Positions 1 through 11,700 of a stretch of DNA of 64,000 bases are shown one piece after another. This DNA comes from Sycobia sp. Sy_11. Lineage: Eukaryota; Arthropoda; Insecta; Hymenoptera; Epichrysomallidae. How positions within the stretch are numbered: the first letter of the stretch is position 1; each line of letters begins with the position of its first letter. The DNA lies in the NCBI GenBank assembly GCA_018907035.1, contig JACCIC010000221.1:383501-447500 (forward strand), written 5' to 3'. Made by a program: the position numbers and the translations under genes. Under the pieces are notes generated by a model that saw only the letters and a list, made by a program, of their open reading frames with translations, was not told where the DNA came from and did no database searches.

Positions 1-2100
1 CCATTTTCGACCTCCCCATAGCCCAAGCCTATCAATGTCTTCTTTGAGTCACGAGGCATTCGTCATGCATTCAATTGCCAGAAATAACTTTACATCATCG
101 GCAGAAAGAAGACATTCGGCGAATTGGAACGCAGAGGCGAGATTATTTATATAGACGTTAAAGTTTACTGGACCCGCATGAGAACCCTGTGGGTAAACTG
201 CGAAAGGTATTTTTTTATGTATATCGGTAACTTTAGTTTTTATAAACAGTGTCTCGCAATTTTAAGAGACGAGGCGCTGTTCCGAAAAAATCTGTTTCCT
301 GATTGCGATTAATGCACATCATCCGCGGATATTGCAGGAGTTAAAATCACAACAATACTTGTGATAAGTGGTATAAGTTTATGAATCTGGTTAAAAGGAC
401 ACTGCAGTAGAACGAAGGTAAGTTTTAGTACAACTAAAGTCCTGTAATGCAAAATCGTGGAGGTATAAATTTGATCTTAACAAATTGAGTTTCTTGTCTA
501 CCGAGTGGAGATTTTGATAAATAAAAATTAAGTTCATGTCTGGGAATTTCATTTTTTTTCCTATGGGAATTATTTGCAAATGCATGGGATGCGACTACTT
601 TCGCATACTACTAATATATTTGATGTATTTAGAAGATTCAGGATGAAAATCGTTATGGGGTATATTTCTAATTAAATCTTGTTTGGGTGTCAATCGAACT
701 AACAGTGATCTGCAAGAGTCAAGAGAGAATTGTCCAAGTCTCTTAATAAATACAATAGAGATATCAATCAATGAAATTTTATCCAAGATTGTTTGGCAAT
801 TTAAGATTCGTTAGATTTAATGAAATTGCCATGAGCAGAAGCATTGTATAATACATTACACGGTCTGTATAATCATTCTTGTATTTTACGAGTTATCGAG
901 GTCGAACGTGTTGTAAAATTAGTTGAAGGATCATATTCAATTTTATCCATCTTCGAGCTATTGCCATTTATTGCGTCCTTCGTTGATATTAATGGCACTG
1001 TCCGATGGAAAAGTTTTGATGAATTTTCGGCCTTCGGAAAATCATTTCTCCAAACCTACCGCTATTATTTTGTTCTCGTCATTTATCGCGCGAATTGAAA
1101 AATTCAATCTGTAATATTTACGTTGGAATATGATATTACCTAATGAGAAATCAAAATCGATTCTAAGGAATAGAAAGCGATAGGGTGGCAGTAGAGTTGA
1201 GAAATTATTTATATTGTATATTATTTCGATCACTTTTAATAATTGTTAATATCATGATAATGTTATTGCGGATTTGTAGAAAGTACACTTTCATATACCT
1301 TTGTAGTATATTTCAGTTAAATAAATTCAGTCATTAAATTATAAGCACTTCGTTTTCATCTTTATGTATGTACAAACGGGTGGGCAAGGTCGAGTGCTCT
1401 TCAGCTAATTTTCTTTCTCAGTGAAATATAAAATCTCGAGCTATAAATTAAAAATATTTTCGTTTGTAGTATCGTGCCATTTGAAGTTTGAATATAAATT
1501 TCGTTTATACATAAAAGTCTATTCTGGTTGACATGATCTGCAAACAAAATAATATGTCAAACTTATTCTCTCGCGCTGTTCGTTATAATTACTTTTAATT
1601 ATATTGATATAATAATAAAAGAATAACGTGGATTCGTACCGTAACGTAGTTTTCTCGTTAAATTGTCAAACACGTGCTGCCCCTATGTCAATTCGAAACG
1701 TAAATTTTTCGAAAACCCTAAAAGTTATCTTGTGCGCGCTGCAAATAAATCATTGCGATTCTTAAAATTCTATGTCGGCGGCGCGGTCGCTACAAATATA
1801 ATTAGTTGTTGTAGTTTATTGCGCGCGTCCTCGACAAATGGGTAAGTAAGAGCGCGGGATCTGAAAAATCCGCTCTCCGATCTCGAAAGGTGTCGTAGAT
1901 TTTTTTCTTCACCAGGACGCCGAGCATCATTTATCCGGCACGAAAATTAAATGCCACTAGCTCGTACTAGGCTCCGGGGACAAAGATAAACGAAAAAAAC
2001 ACAGACACACGCGCACACATGCGAGGAGGGTGGAGAGCGGATTTGGATTACACCCCCGATATCGCTCGGTGTAATTTCGGCTGATTTTTATTTCACCCAA
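1..2100. other. AT-rich non-coding DNA, no gene seen
   Basis: The open frames here (up to 84 codons, at 844-1098 on the plus strand) have no recognisable domain or low-complexity origin and are best treated as chance. The composition turns GC-rich from about 1800, leading into the CpG island that follows. A short CA-rich run (around 2001-2020) is the only repeat. I see no RNA gene. Confidence 0.6.
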
Positions 2101-2138
2101 AGCGTCAAGTAGTTAAAACAGAGGCGGGGAGATACGGT

Positions 2139-2159
2139 GAGAGAGAGAGAGAGAGAGAG
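2139..2159. repeat. (GA)n microsatellite
   Basis: Pure GA dinucleotide array at the left edge of the CpG-rich island. Such arrays can bind GAGA-factor-type proteins in insects; that role is inference here. Confidence 0.95.
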
Positions 2160-2423
2160 CAAAGGCTAGGGGTGGGGGGGGGCTGGAACGGAGCTGCGAA
2201 AAAGGGTTGCGCGGTCGGTTGGTCGAGGTCGCGGCCCTGTGTGCGTGCGCTCCCGCCCTCCCCCGCATCCCGGGCTCCTCGCATTCTCCGGGAGGGGTGC
2301 GCGGCGGCGTTGGCGGCTGCGTTGGCGGGCGAGGGTGGGACTGTACGGGACGCGGAGGTGGGGGGGGGGTGGCTGCGCGCGCCCTCCCGCCCCTCTCCGT
2401 CGGGCGCTGCGATCGGCCGCCTC

Positions 2424-2429
2424 TCAGTC
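2424..2429 (+). promoter_or_regulatory. Initiator-like TCAGTC
   Basis: It matches the arthropod initiator consensus TCAGT and lies inside the CpG-rich island, upstream of a donor-like site at 2977. A hexamer of this kind occurs often by chance, so its position is the only support. Confidence 0.25.
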
Positions 2430-3869
2430 GCGCAGCATCCCTGCACGGGTCCGCATCGGGTGTGCGCGTCTGACGAGGCCCGCAAGCCGTCTCGGTTCGA
2501 GCCGAGATTCGAAGCTCCGGTCGCGCTCTCGCTCCGCCGTCGTTGGTTCCCATCATCCGCCGCCCCCCCCGCCCGCCCATAGTTTCTCCCGCGATCGCGC
2601 GGCCGTGCAGTGGGCGCGAGTCGCGCGCGCATTGCCAAGAGCTCGGCCGTGCTACGACGAGGACGACACGTGCTCGCCTTCTCGGACCCGGAGCCACGGT
2701 GCCGTGGTCCCAGACGCATCCAGGAGCGTAAAGTGGGGACTGGGCTGTCCCGAAGCAAGGCGGTCCCCGACGCAGCATCGACGCTGGGACGCTGATAACG
2801 GGAGCGAGGCGGAGGAGGAGCAGGGGGAGGAGGAGGAGCTGGTGGTGGAGCGCGCGGGTGTAGCCGCCAACGAGGAGAGAACGAGTGCGCGATATATCGA
2901 GGAGCGGGCGAGCGCCCCATCAGTTTCCGGGGCCGAGGACTGTCCGGGGGGAGCGTCCGAGGGGACGCGAGGAACGGTAAGGAGCCAGTGTGTATTATTG
3001 CCAATCCCGCCCGAGGGAATGCGCCTCATTATCCCATACGGATGTATGGAAGCGCGGGGTGCGAGTTATTTGCCGTACGAATAGCGCGTCGTTCGGCTGG
3101 CCCAAGCAGATATTATCGTTCTAATTTTGTTTTTTCTTTTTTCACATTTTGAGATGATGTAAGATCCCATGCTCGCTGAAAAATTTGATAAATAAACGAG
3201 CGAAATGTCTTCGTACGCACTGCGTGTGCGACGAAATGCGTTAATGTTATTTGATCGCGGAGATAGTTTTGGTCTTAATTTCAGGGAGGGTCGCTTGATA
3301 AACCCCTATAATGTGTTTGCAGTTACTCTACTTACTTACCTTAATTAATACGACACAGACTGCGTTCATCATTTACCATTTCTAATTAAATTATAGCGAA
3401 TACGAAATGGTCTATGTATAACAATTATTTTAAAATAGCAGAATTGAGAAAGCTTGAAATTGATTCTTTGAGCTTTTCATAATTGAAGCAGATCGAAGCC
3501 AAGCGATGCATACTAATGTCGACATGTTGCTTAAAATTATTTCGAAGGCCCATATCTCTTAATCCGAAGAATTAGTCGAATTATGGATTTTGCCGTCTCC
3601 AGGACATTTGATTCCGATATGGCATCCATTCGCGACGTTATTGCCATTATTTTAAAGCATTATACGCCCGGTCCGCATCGTTTCGTGGCTAAAGCACCGA
3701 TCAAAATATCCGATAATAAAATTCGAGAACATATCCGTGCGTATAAAAAGTGAACGGAAATGATAATAATCATAATAATAGCAATAATAATAATGACAAT
3801 AATTGACGTAACCAGTGTCGATTAAAGAGGGAAAGTACGATCAAAGCGTCAAAAATATTCCGTAGATAA

Positions 3870-3891
3870 TTTTTTTTTTTTTTTTTTTTTT
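3870..3891. repeat. poly-T tract
   Basis: Uninterrupted run of 22 T. There is no adjoining retroelement sequence that I can recognise. Confidence 0.95.
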
Positions 3892-4144
3892 AAACTCGCG
3901 TCTCTCATTATATCTGTACAGCGGAATCGACGGCTTCGAGATCCGCTATCAATTACAGCTTCAATATTCTTCGGCTCGTAATTGAATTTGATTAGCAGCG
4001 CAGCCAGTGTGATTAGATCAAAAATGAAATTGCAGCCTCTCCCCGTTAAATAAACGGACGGGGAGGACGGGTTATTAATTACTATTGCGAGCCAGCGTTT
4101 CGCCAGAGTGGCCTCCTATCTCTGCTCTCCCATGTCTGGATCAC

Positions 4145-4182
4145 GCACACATACACACACACACACACACATATACACACAG
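4145..4182. repeat. (CA)n microsatellite, imperfect
   Basis: CA array with AT interruptions, followed by further CA units to about 4196. Confidence 0.9.
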
Positions 4183-5079
4183 GTACATACGCACACATTG
4201 AATTTATATTAACCCGCACAGGTGGATGGGTCGAGGTATCGCGACATTACACTCAGCGCTTTTCAAAACCCAAAGCGTCGGCACCGTAAAACGAGTAGAT
4301 TATTTCTTAATTATCGTATCGCAGTAATTGAGGTCATATCCTTTAAAACGTTTTTCGCGACCGTAATTAGCCACGAAAACTGGACTCTCGCGCGTCTGGC
4401 TCCACGACCCCGTACACTTACTTATTGATATCGTAGATTCCCATTAGCAGCATTAAGTCATCGTTATGCAAGCGGTTACGATTCTTTCATAAGCCTCAAT
4501 TCTCTTTAAACTGATAAAACTCGTAATAGAATCAGAATTTTCGGAAAATTTTCGTAGGACACGTAGCAAAAATTCGTTTGGTGCTTGGAAAATTTTTGCG
4601 CATCCGTCTGCTTCCCAATAAATAACACGCGGGACGAAGTATTCAAAGAATTTTACAAACAAACCTTTACAAGCTATTTGTTTGATATTTTTCACTTATC
4701 GATATTCGAAAATTCCCCGTTGGCAAATAAATTTATGAATTTACATCGTGCGCAATGGCGCACAAATGAAGAATGCGCTTTTATCAAAAGCAGCCCCACC
4801 GCCCTCTCCCATCCAATTCAATTGCTTTTGGAAAATCTTGCATCGCTATCGTGCTTTTCTTTCTTTCTTTTTTTTTTTTTTTTTTTGTTTTGGCCGCTCA
4901 ACCGTATAAACGCATGGCAGAATCAATGGCTGTCCCCGAAATTAGTAATTTAGCGCGCGCGTTCGGCGCGAGGATCGCTAGTTCGTTGTCTAATAATAGT
5001 GTTTTGTCGGCGATATTAATGGCCGGCTCGGTTGAAAGGCTTTTTTCATTCGCCACATTCGAAAGCAGCCGGGTGGTGC

Positions 5080-5081
<2 letters not shown>

Positions 5082-5111
<30 letters not shown>
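5082..5111. repeat. poly-T tract
   Basis: Run of 30 T, the longest homopolymer in the window. A minus-strand reading would be a poly-A tail, but no retroelement body is recognisable to its right. Confidence 0.95.
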
Positions 5112-5113
<2 letters not shown>

Positions 5114-5741
5114 CATCCCCCGTCGACCCAAGCGAATGCTTCAATTAGCGCTGCAAGTTTAATGGATTCCATGCCCAGTGGAAATGCGAGCTCGCTGAAA
5201 GGAATGCGCTTAAACGTCCATATTCGCACAGCACCCTCCCCACCCCACCTTCGCCCTCAACCTAATATCTGACTTTTCCGTTATTGGACGCAACCGGGGA
5301 TTTCCCTTCTTTTGCATACGAGCGCCATGTTATGTAAAGAGTCACTTAATTTGGGTCCCTTTGATTGTGGACGTTGCGCGAGTTCGCGCGTCGAGATCGT
5401 GCTTATCTCGGGCTACGGACTTGGCATTTCTCGATGTCACGGAGCAGTCGCGAAAGTTCGAGATTCTAATGACCATTGATTTAACGTTTTTCGAGAGGAA
5501 AATAGCAGTACACTGCGCCATGATTGTTTATGAAAATCCAAACATTAACTTGATTTTAACACACTTCGACCTGATATTTTCAAATTGAACATTTTATTTA
5601 CAATTGAACATTTCATTATTTACAATTGTCTCTTTATTTAGTGAAATGAATAATAAAGGACTCATTACTTTTTTTGATAATGTAATTTTTTAATGTAGGT
5701 GCTAATGTATTTTTTCTTTCTCGTTGTGTTGACATTTCTGG

Positions 5742-5767
5742 TTTTTTTTTTTTTTTTTTTTTTTTTT
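5742..5767. repeat. poly-T tract
   Basis: Run of 26 T following a T-rich stretch. Confidence 0.95.
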
Positions 5768-6746
5768 AGCAACATCCTACGATTTCAGAATATGACGCTG
5801 AAATACACACACCAAAAGTTTCATTTTTATAGCATCGTAATTTCTAATATGACTAGCTTTTCCGAACCTTTAGTTTCAAAACCTTTAGTTCGGTGGCTAT
5901 AATGCTTTTGTTCCAAAAGCGTGTTTCGTTAAGAAACTCAAAATGGCGGATTTGACACAGCGTTTTCCCCTGAAAATGCTACATTGTTCCAGTGTTTCAT
6001 TGTTTATATCATTTTAATTGGCATGTATACATATGAAAAGTGTCAAAAGACGTTTGTACTGAATATTTTCATCTAGTTTGTCGATACACTGCCAATTCAT
6101 GAAAGTAACAGCTCGTACGATTTCGGAAACGTATAATTTTTTATGACTGACAAGCGATTCGATAGATTGGGTTTATGAGTACGAGATAAACAAGAATCTT
6201 TAAGATCTATTAATCTATATAAGACTCTTAAACTGATTGTTACAAAAGTATGTAATTAAGGGAAAATAAAAAAGTAATTTTTTTCATTAAAATTTTTCGT
6301 AAATTCTGAAATTTGTTAGTTCAAACTGTTTTGCATTTTTGAATTTTCGATATATATTTTTTTTTTGTAATCTGTTATATTGAGTTCTTTAACCAAATGA
6401 ACGTTTTCTTTTAGCAAAGACTTTTATGGGATCCAGCTAAGAGCTTTGAAACCGATTCGATAAGCTTTTCAGTATTATATAATAATAGTTATAATTATAT
6501 ATTACACTGCAGTAATAGCAGGAATTTAAATTAAGAAGAATGTCCATATAATACTAACTAAGACATAATGTTGAAAATTATAAAAAAGCATAAAAGCAAT
6601 TCAAATTATATTGAGCTTAATTTCAAGTACGTTTCAATTACGTGTGCTATTTCAACTTGTAACCCGAGTGAAATAATGATGCTAATAGAATACGAAGCAC
6701 CCATACTTGCAAATTGAATCCGGCACACAAGAAAAAGTGTCGTGCG

Positions 6747-6769
6747 TATACACACACATACATACATAT

Positions 6770-6822
<53 letters not shown>
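6747..6822. repeat. Compound (CA)n(CATA)n(AT)n microsatellite
   Basis: CA units pass into CATA/TACATA units and then into a pure AT array. The same order recurs at 50264-50380 and 53847-53915, and in mirrored form (ATGT then AT) at 52829-52920. Confidence 0.95.
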
Positions 6823-6824
<2 letters not shown>

Positions 6825-6899
6825 AACACCAATGATTTGGGCAACTTTAAAGTAAAATTACATTCGCGGCAAAGGGCAATTTCTGCGCTCTCAAAGCAG

Positions 6900-7315
6900 T
6901 GACTTCGGGGGCATGAGGGGTGGCGGGGATTGGGTTGGCTAAAAAGGAGAAGGAAAATGGCAGGCAGTCGAACGAGTTCCTGGAATCTCGATCCTTTGAT
7001 TCATCCAGTTCCCCCTCCGAATCCATATTCCGCTTCCCAGCGGTGGGGTCTTAAATCAACGAGACTCGGTCCGCAGCGGCAGCGGCTCAGGCGTGTTTTA
7101 AAAGCGCATGAAAATGCCTCTCGGCGTGCCTCCGCCCCTTACTCCCCCATCCCTCCCCACCCCATCGCTCTTTCATAATCTAAATGCGATTTCGCCTCGT
7201 TATTGAATATCCCACTGGGCGGAGAGAGGGGAGGGTGACTGGAAAGTTCGAAGCGACAGTCGAAAACGCTCTCGAGCCCCCGGAAGCTCGGTCTGCTCTA
7301 GCTCTAGAATCCCGT

Positions 7316-7356
<41 letters not shown>

Positions 7357-7700
7357 TCTCTTCCATCCCCGCCCCCGTCTCACGCTCTCTGCCCGAATCT
7401 CCGACGGGCACGGACGCAAATGGAGACAGCAATAAAATCTTCTTATCGGGCCGAATGCCGGGCAGCTCCCTCGTCAAGCGATCGGACGCTCGGAAAATAC
7501 GTGCTCGAAGGCACACGGAGTTGAGGGGAAAGGGGGAAAGGGGTTGACGGAGGGAGGGAGGAGGTGAGGGCGACGGACGTGAGCTTCAAATCTCCGCCTC
7601 CCATTTACTTTACTTCCTTTAATGTTCTTCTCCAATTGTCTTTCTGGCTCTGCTCCCCCTCCCCCTCCCCAACGCGTTTCAACCTTTTTCCTTAATTAAA
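6900..7700. other. GC-richer segment, no gene recognised
   Basis: It has moderately GC-rich composition with a CT array in the middle and C-rich tracts (CCCCC-T-CCCCC-T-CCCC at 7655-7670). Overlapping ORFs on both strands come from the CT array (SL/RE runs), so none is supported. Confidence 0.5.
7321..7352. repeat. (CT)n microsatellite
   Basis: Pure CT array within the GC-richer segment. Confidence 0.95.
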
Positions 7701-8468
7701 TTTGTCAATACTACGGCAGACGTGCGATTTTATCCATCTCGCGAAGGTGCAATGGTCGATTTTTCCTGAAATCTCGTGCCCGAGCGATCGCATCTCTAGG
7801 GCGACAAATCAATATGGTTAACAACGTTGGCCAATAATACGAATACCGAACACTGTTGTTCTTGTCAGTGTCCAAGCAAAGACATTGAGAATTCGAAAGA
7901 ATCTTTGTCTTTCAAATCGTCCGTAAAGAATGAATTCATAAAAAAAAAGAAAAGAAAAGAATAGCTAAGAATGAGGTATGATCGATTTATCAAACTATCG
8001 ATTACCCTCTGACGTAATAGAATGAGTTTAACAGCCATAAATCATTTTATTTTTCCCATCGTATCGCGGACAAAGAGTAATTTGACTTTAAAAGAAACTG
8101 TTTTGCGCCTTGAGAGATCATTAACGCGACTGCCCAAGAGCATTTTAATTTTCCTAATGTGCCGAAAAAAAAACATCTTATTTTCTTGAATATGCATTTT
8201 TCAGGCAACGCTTATAATTATTTCAATAATTGGATTAGCAAAAATTATATCGAGTAATTGTTATGGACGTTAGTGGATTATCGCATAACAACGCTTTTCT
8301 TTCCTCCCCCTCCCCCCATATCTTCTAGAATTTCTAGGTGCTCGGATAAATTCGACCTCGAGTATATTCGACCTCCTTTTATGTATTCCCGAAGAGGTTT
8401 TGTATGTTTCTCTAGAACGAGAGAAAGAATGAGAGGGAGAGAGATATAAAAAGAAAGAGAAAGGAGGG

Positions 8469-8490
8469 AGAGAGAGAGAGAGAGAGAGAG
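8469..8490. repeat. (GA)n microsatellite
   Basis: GA array inside a broader purine-rich stretch (about 8415-8490). Confidence 0.95.
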
Positions 8491-8748
8491 TGAAGAAAAA
8501 TCTTGCTTGATATAGCCTAGGTGCAATACGAGCGTATTCCCATTACAAGACCTTTTTCCTTCCTCTTTTTTGCATTTTCATGGATAAGTGGAAGAGAAAG
8601 AGAGTGGGAGCGAGAGAGAGAAGGGAGCACGAATAAACTAGATATACTATAGATCGTTCGCGTGTGGTTTCCGTTAATTTAGAAAGCGTCGGAGCATCTG
8701 CGCGTGGGATGAATATTATACGAGGATTTTTTCCACATATTTTAGTTT

Positions 8749-8770
8749 AAGTCTTTAATAAGTCTTTAAT
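8749..8770. repeat. 11-bp tandem duplication
   Basis: AAGTCTTTAAT is present twice, back to back and without mismatch. Confidence 0.9.
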
Positions 8771-9729
8771 AAATACACAGGTCTTTCATAAATATAACAG
8801 ATATTTAGAAAGATGTGTGATAATTTCATTAGAATTTCCTGAAAGGTGAGAAGAAAGTGTCTTTCTATGTGATCATTTTTGATCGTTACTTAGGTGATAA
8901 TTCAACGCACCGTTGAGAACGTTTTAGTTCGAAGCTTGATACAAAAATTTTTAGAACATGAAAAAGTCAGACAACAATATAATAATCTAATACGTATACA
9001 TACCTTAGGCATTATTTGCTAATTACAAACCAAAATTATGGAAAAATAACAGAGAGTCATCATTAAATGCGAGTTGCTATGACTTTTTTAATCGGTTAGC
9101 TATGGTACTTTTTTACCGGAGAATATATATCTTCGCAATTGAGATATTTAATATAATGAAAACTTCCTCTGACACAACGATATATTAATTACGCCAAATG
9201 ATCGAAAACAGTAAAAAATCTGTATCATTTTTTTGTTTTTTGTTTTAATGAAGACTAAGCTAGCAATCGCTGGAATATCGGAAAATAATCAATGAAGTTC
9301 TTTGGGAATTTTTGTAACGACAGCTAATTAAGCGAGTGACAAAAGTTTTTTTTTAACAAACGTATCGATTTCTCCACCCACGATAAACGTCGTTCGGTCG
9401 CGCCCAGTTCGCTCCGTTTCGTTATTCTTTTCTCCCTGTCTCGCAACAACGATAGAAACAGGAAAAAAGAAGCAAGAAACACTTTGTTCTCGTTCTTTTT
9501 CCTCTTATTTCTCTTCCTTTTTCTTTTTGTTCTTTTATTTTATGAACCTGACATGTCAATCTTAGAATACGGGCACAGAAAACGGATCTATTTATTACAC
9601 CTAGTTTCTTTTTTCTCCAATATTAGACCAATTAATATGAGGGAGGATTGGCTGGCAGTAACGCAGCAACGCTATGCTAACAGCGAGCGCAATCTCGGCT
9701 CAGAAGAGCGGTTTCATTACTCTCTCGTG

Positions 9730-9732
<3 letters not shown>

Positions 9733-9760
<28 letters not shown>
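9733..9760. repeat. (CT)n microsatellite
   Basis: Pure CT array, 207 bp before a GA array, so the two are in inverted relation. Confidence 0.95.
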
Positions 9761-9966
9761 CCACATCCTCAAAAAAAAAACCAGATCTTGGACCGGAGAA
9801 CAAAATAAACGGGCCGTGTCGGCGGAAAGAACGAAGCGATTACGCCCGAGCTGAAAGCTCGCTTTACTCAGTGGCGCGCGAGGGAACGGCAAAAATTAGA
9901 ATGGTCCGGACCATGGGCTGGAACGGGGGAGTGCAAATAAAGGGAATAAAATAGAGCAGGGCCGAG

Positions 9967-9992
9967 TGAGAGAGAGAGAGAGAGAGAGAGAG
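9967..9992. repeat. (GA)n microsatellite
   Basis: Pure GA array; together with the CT array at 9733-9760 it forms a potential long-range inverted repeat. Confidence 0.95.
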
Positions 9993-10157
9993 GGCGGGTG
10001 GGAGAGATAGAGAGGAAGAAAAAGAAGGAGCGCGGAAGCAGAGAAGGAAATTAGGCGAGTCGGCGAGAACAAAGCCAAGGATAATACGGAGACATGAATG
10101 GAAAAATGTAAAAAGTACGTACCGAGGGCGAGCAAACGGGGAGAGATTCGCGCTCTG

Positions 10158-10171
10158 CCCCCCCCCCCCCC
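10158..10171. repeat. poly-C run (14)
   Basis: Uninterrupted run of 14 C. Confidence 0.95.
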
Positions 10172-10749
10172 GAGAGCTCTTTCAATCTCTTTTCTCTCCC
10201 TCTGGCCCGTCTCGGCGATCGCTCTTTCTCTCTTTCTTTCCTTTCCATTTTTTTTTTTGTTCTGTACATAAATGAATTTATTGGACAAGCGGCGGATTTC
10301 GCCCGAGCGTGTAAATTTCTATTAGAAGAGGGTGAAATTGAAAAAAAAATAAATAAAAGAAAGAAGAAAAAAACAGCGCGTCAGTAGTGGCCGAGGAATA
10401 AAGGCGGAAAGTATATCGATAGAAAAGGATTTGATAGAAAAATAATTGATGAACCGCATCGAGGCACTTGGATAAAAACGCCGACGTACGTAGTCGTGGT
10501 GGGGGGGGGCGGGGGACGCGTTGCATTATTGCGAGAAATGGGAACGAGGCGTGAGTAATTATACCGAATGGGTAGAGGAGGGGGGGGGAGAAGGAGAAGG
10601 ACAGGAAATATTGAAAAGTCAATTTTAACAATGTCCTGGGATTTATTGTGCGTCGCTCTGGAAATATTGCTCGGAATCGTTTACGCCAAACAATGCGTAA
10701 TTGAAAAAGAGAAAGAATTCTGTATGAATTTGCCCCGTTGCCGCTGTTA

Positions 10750-11700
10750 ATTTCGTCTCCGTATAGCTTCGGAACAGTGTTTGCATCTACTTTTTCCCGT
10801 ATTAATTTATAATAATTTATATTGTTTTTAATATAACGAAGAAATATGAACAATTGTTCTTAAAATTGAATTTTTTTTAAATGTCCTACAAAAATAATAA
10901 TAAAACTACGTAGATCTTGATAAAATTTTATTTACACTGTTTTTTGAATCAAGCTCCGATGTAATCCACGGTCGTCTGTCTTTTTTTTTGTTTTGAACCC
11001 ATTTTACACGTAAAAATGAATTTATTTTCTTTTTTTGGGTGAATTTTTTCATATTCGGATGGAAGCAGAATGGAAGATAAAAAAATTTCATAAAAACGAA
11101 ATATCATAATCTAGTGCAAGAAACTCTGTGTTTGTTTTTAATTATTCTAGTTACTGGTTATATAATAGGCTTAAAAATTATGCACGTAATGTGAAAATAT
11201 TTTAATAAACATATGTTCATCGAAGACCAAAATAGACATGTATATTTGTATTTGACTTATTTTAACAGTTCTTTCGAAATGCTCGGGTAATGTATTAGAA
11301 TATTCTGGCTCGCAAAGCGTCCGCGCAAGTTTGACGAGGTGTTTGGCTGTGTATGTGAAAAATCATAATTGGATCGCTACACATTCTCCGAACAGTTCAG
11401 GACTGTGTTTGGTGATTTAGTCCCCGTGGAATTTCAGGTATTATGCACGGGCGTTTTAATTTAAAGTTCATCAATTAAAATGAGATTTTAAAAATTATTA
11501 TTTTTTTTTTTTAATTTAAAACTTTTTTTAATGGTAATTTTTTGACAATTCTTAAATAATCATGTTAAAATAAGAATTATTTATTTAAATGAAAAAAAAA
11601 TTCACACATCTAATTCGACCAGTTAAAGAATTCCATTCTCCCATCCACTATGAAATTATACGTTAAATATATCTGTCTTTAATTCCTAAGCTTATAAATT
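10750..11700. other. AT-rich non-coding stretch
   Basis: It has many short A and T runs. No frame or RNA gene is recognised. Confidence 0.6.

Larger units (their letters stand above)
2100..2976 (+). promoter_or_regulatory. CpG-rich island, candidate promoter and first exon
   Basis: This segment is very rich in G+C and CG dinucleotides, in sharp contrast to the AT-rich flanks. It contains the arthropod initiator consensus TCAGTC at 2424-2429. On its right side is a purine-rich stretch ending ACG|GTAAGG, a reasonable splice donor with its GT at 2977-2978. Long frames are open on both strands at once (for example 2105-3004 minus and 2239-3084 plus), which is what stop-poor GC-rich DNA gives, so I do not call a protein. 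No TATA box or downstream promoter element stood out at the expected spacing. My inference is a TATA-less promoter with a mainly untranslated first exon transcribed to the right. A pure CpG island with no transcript is the alternative. Confidence 0.4.
2978..6900. other. AT-rich non-coding stretch with T-tracts
   Basis: Mostly AT-rich sequence without a convincing gene. It holds long poly-T tracts at 3870-3891, 4868-4886, 5082-5111 and 5742-5767, a CA array near 4145 and AAT-type imperfect repeats near 3760-3800. The ORFs at 4585-4953 and 4773-5162 run through the T-tracts and give poly-Phe, which marks them as artefacts. Confidence 0.6.
7700..9480. other. AT-rich non-coding stretch
   Basis: No gene-like frame. 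It contains a GA array and a small 11-bp tandem duplication; otherwise I see nothing in it. Confidence 0.6.
9480..10750. other. Purine/pyrimidine-skewed segment, no gene
   Basis: It contains a pyrimidine-rich stretch (9480-9540), a CT array, a GA array, a C14 run and more purine-rich sequence. The ORFs of 130-191 codons on the minus strand are translations of these skewed tracts (L/S/F-rich) and are not supported as genes. Confidence 0.55.

Noticed and set aside
2105..3084. Frames of 281 codons (plus) and 299 codons (minus) over the first CpG island
   Set aside because: They overlap on opposite strands in stop-poor CpG-rich DNA and read as P/R/S/A-rich sequence with no domain. The plus frame also runs past the donor-like site at 2977.
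5082..5111. Poly-T and poly-A tracts as tails of retroposed sequences
   Set aside because: No adjoining LINE, SINE or processed-gene sequence and no target-site duplication could be found by eye.
10278..10853. 191-codon minus frame rich in Phe and Leu
   Set aside because: It arises from A-rich and GA-rich stretches on the plus strand. No signal, domain or membrane pattern beyond what composition predicts.
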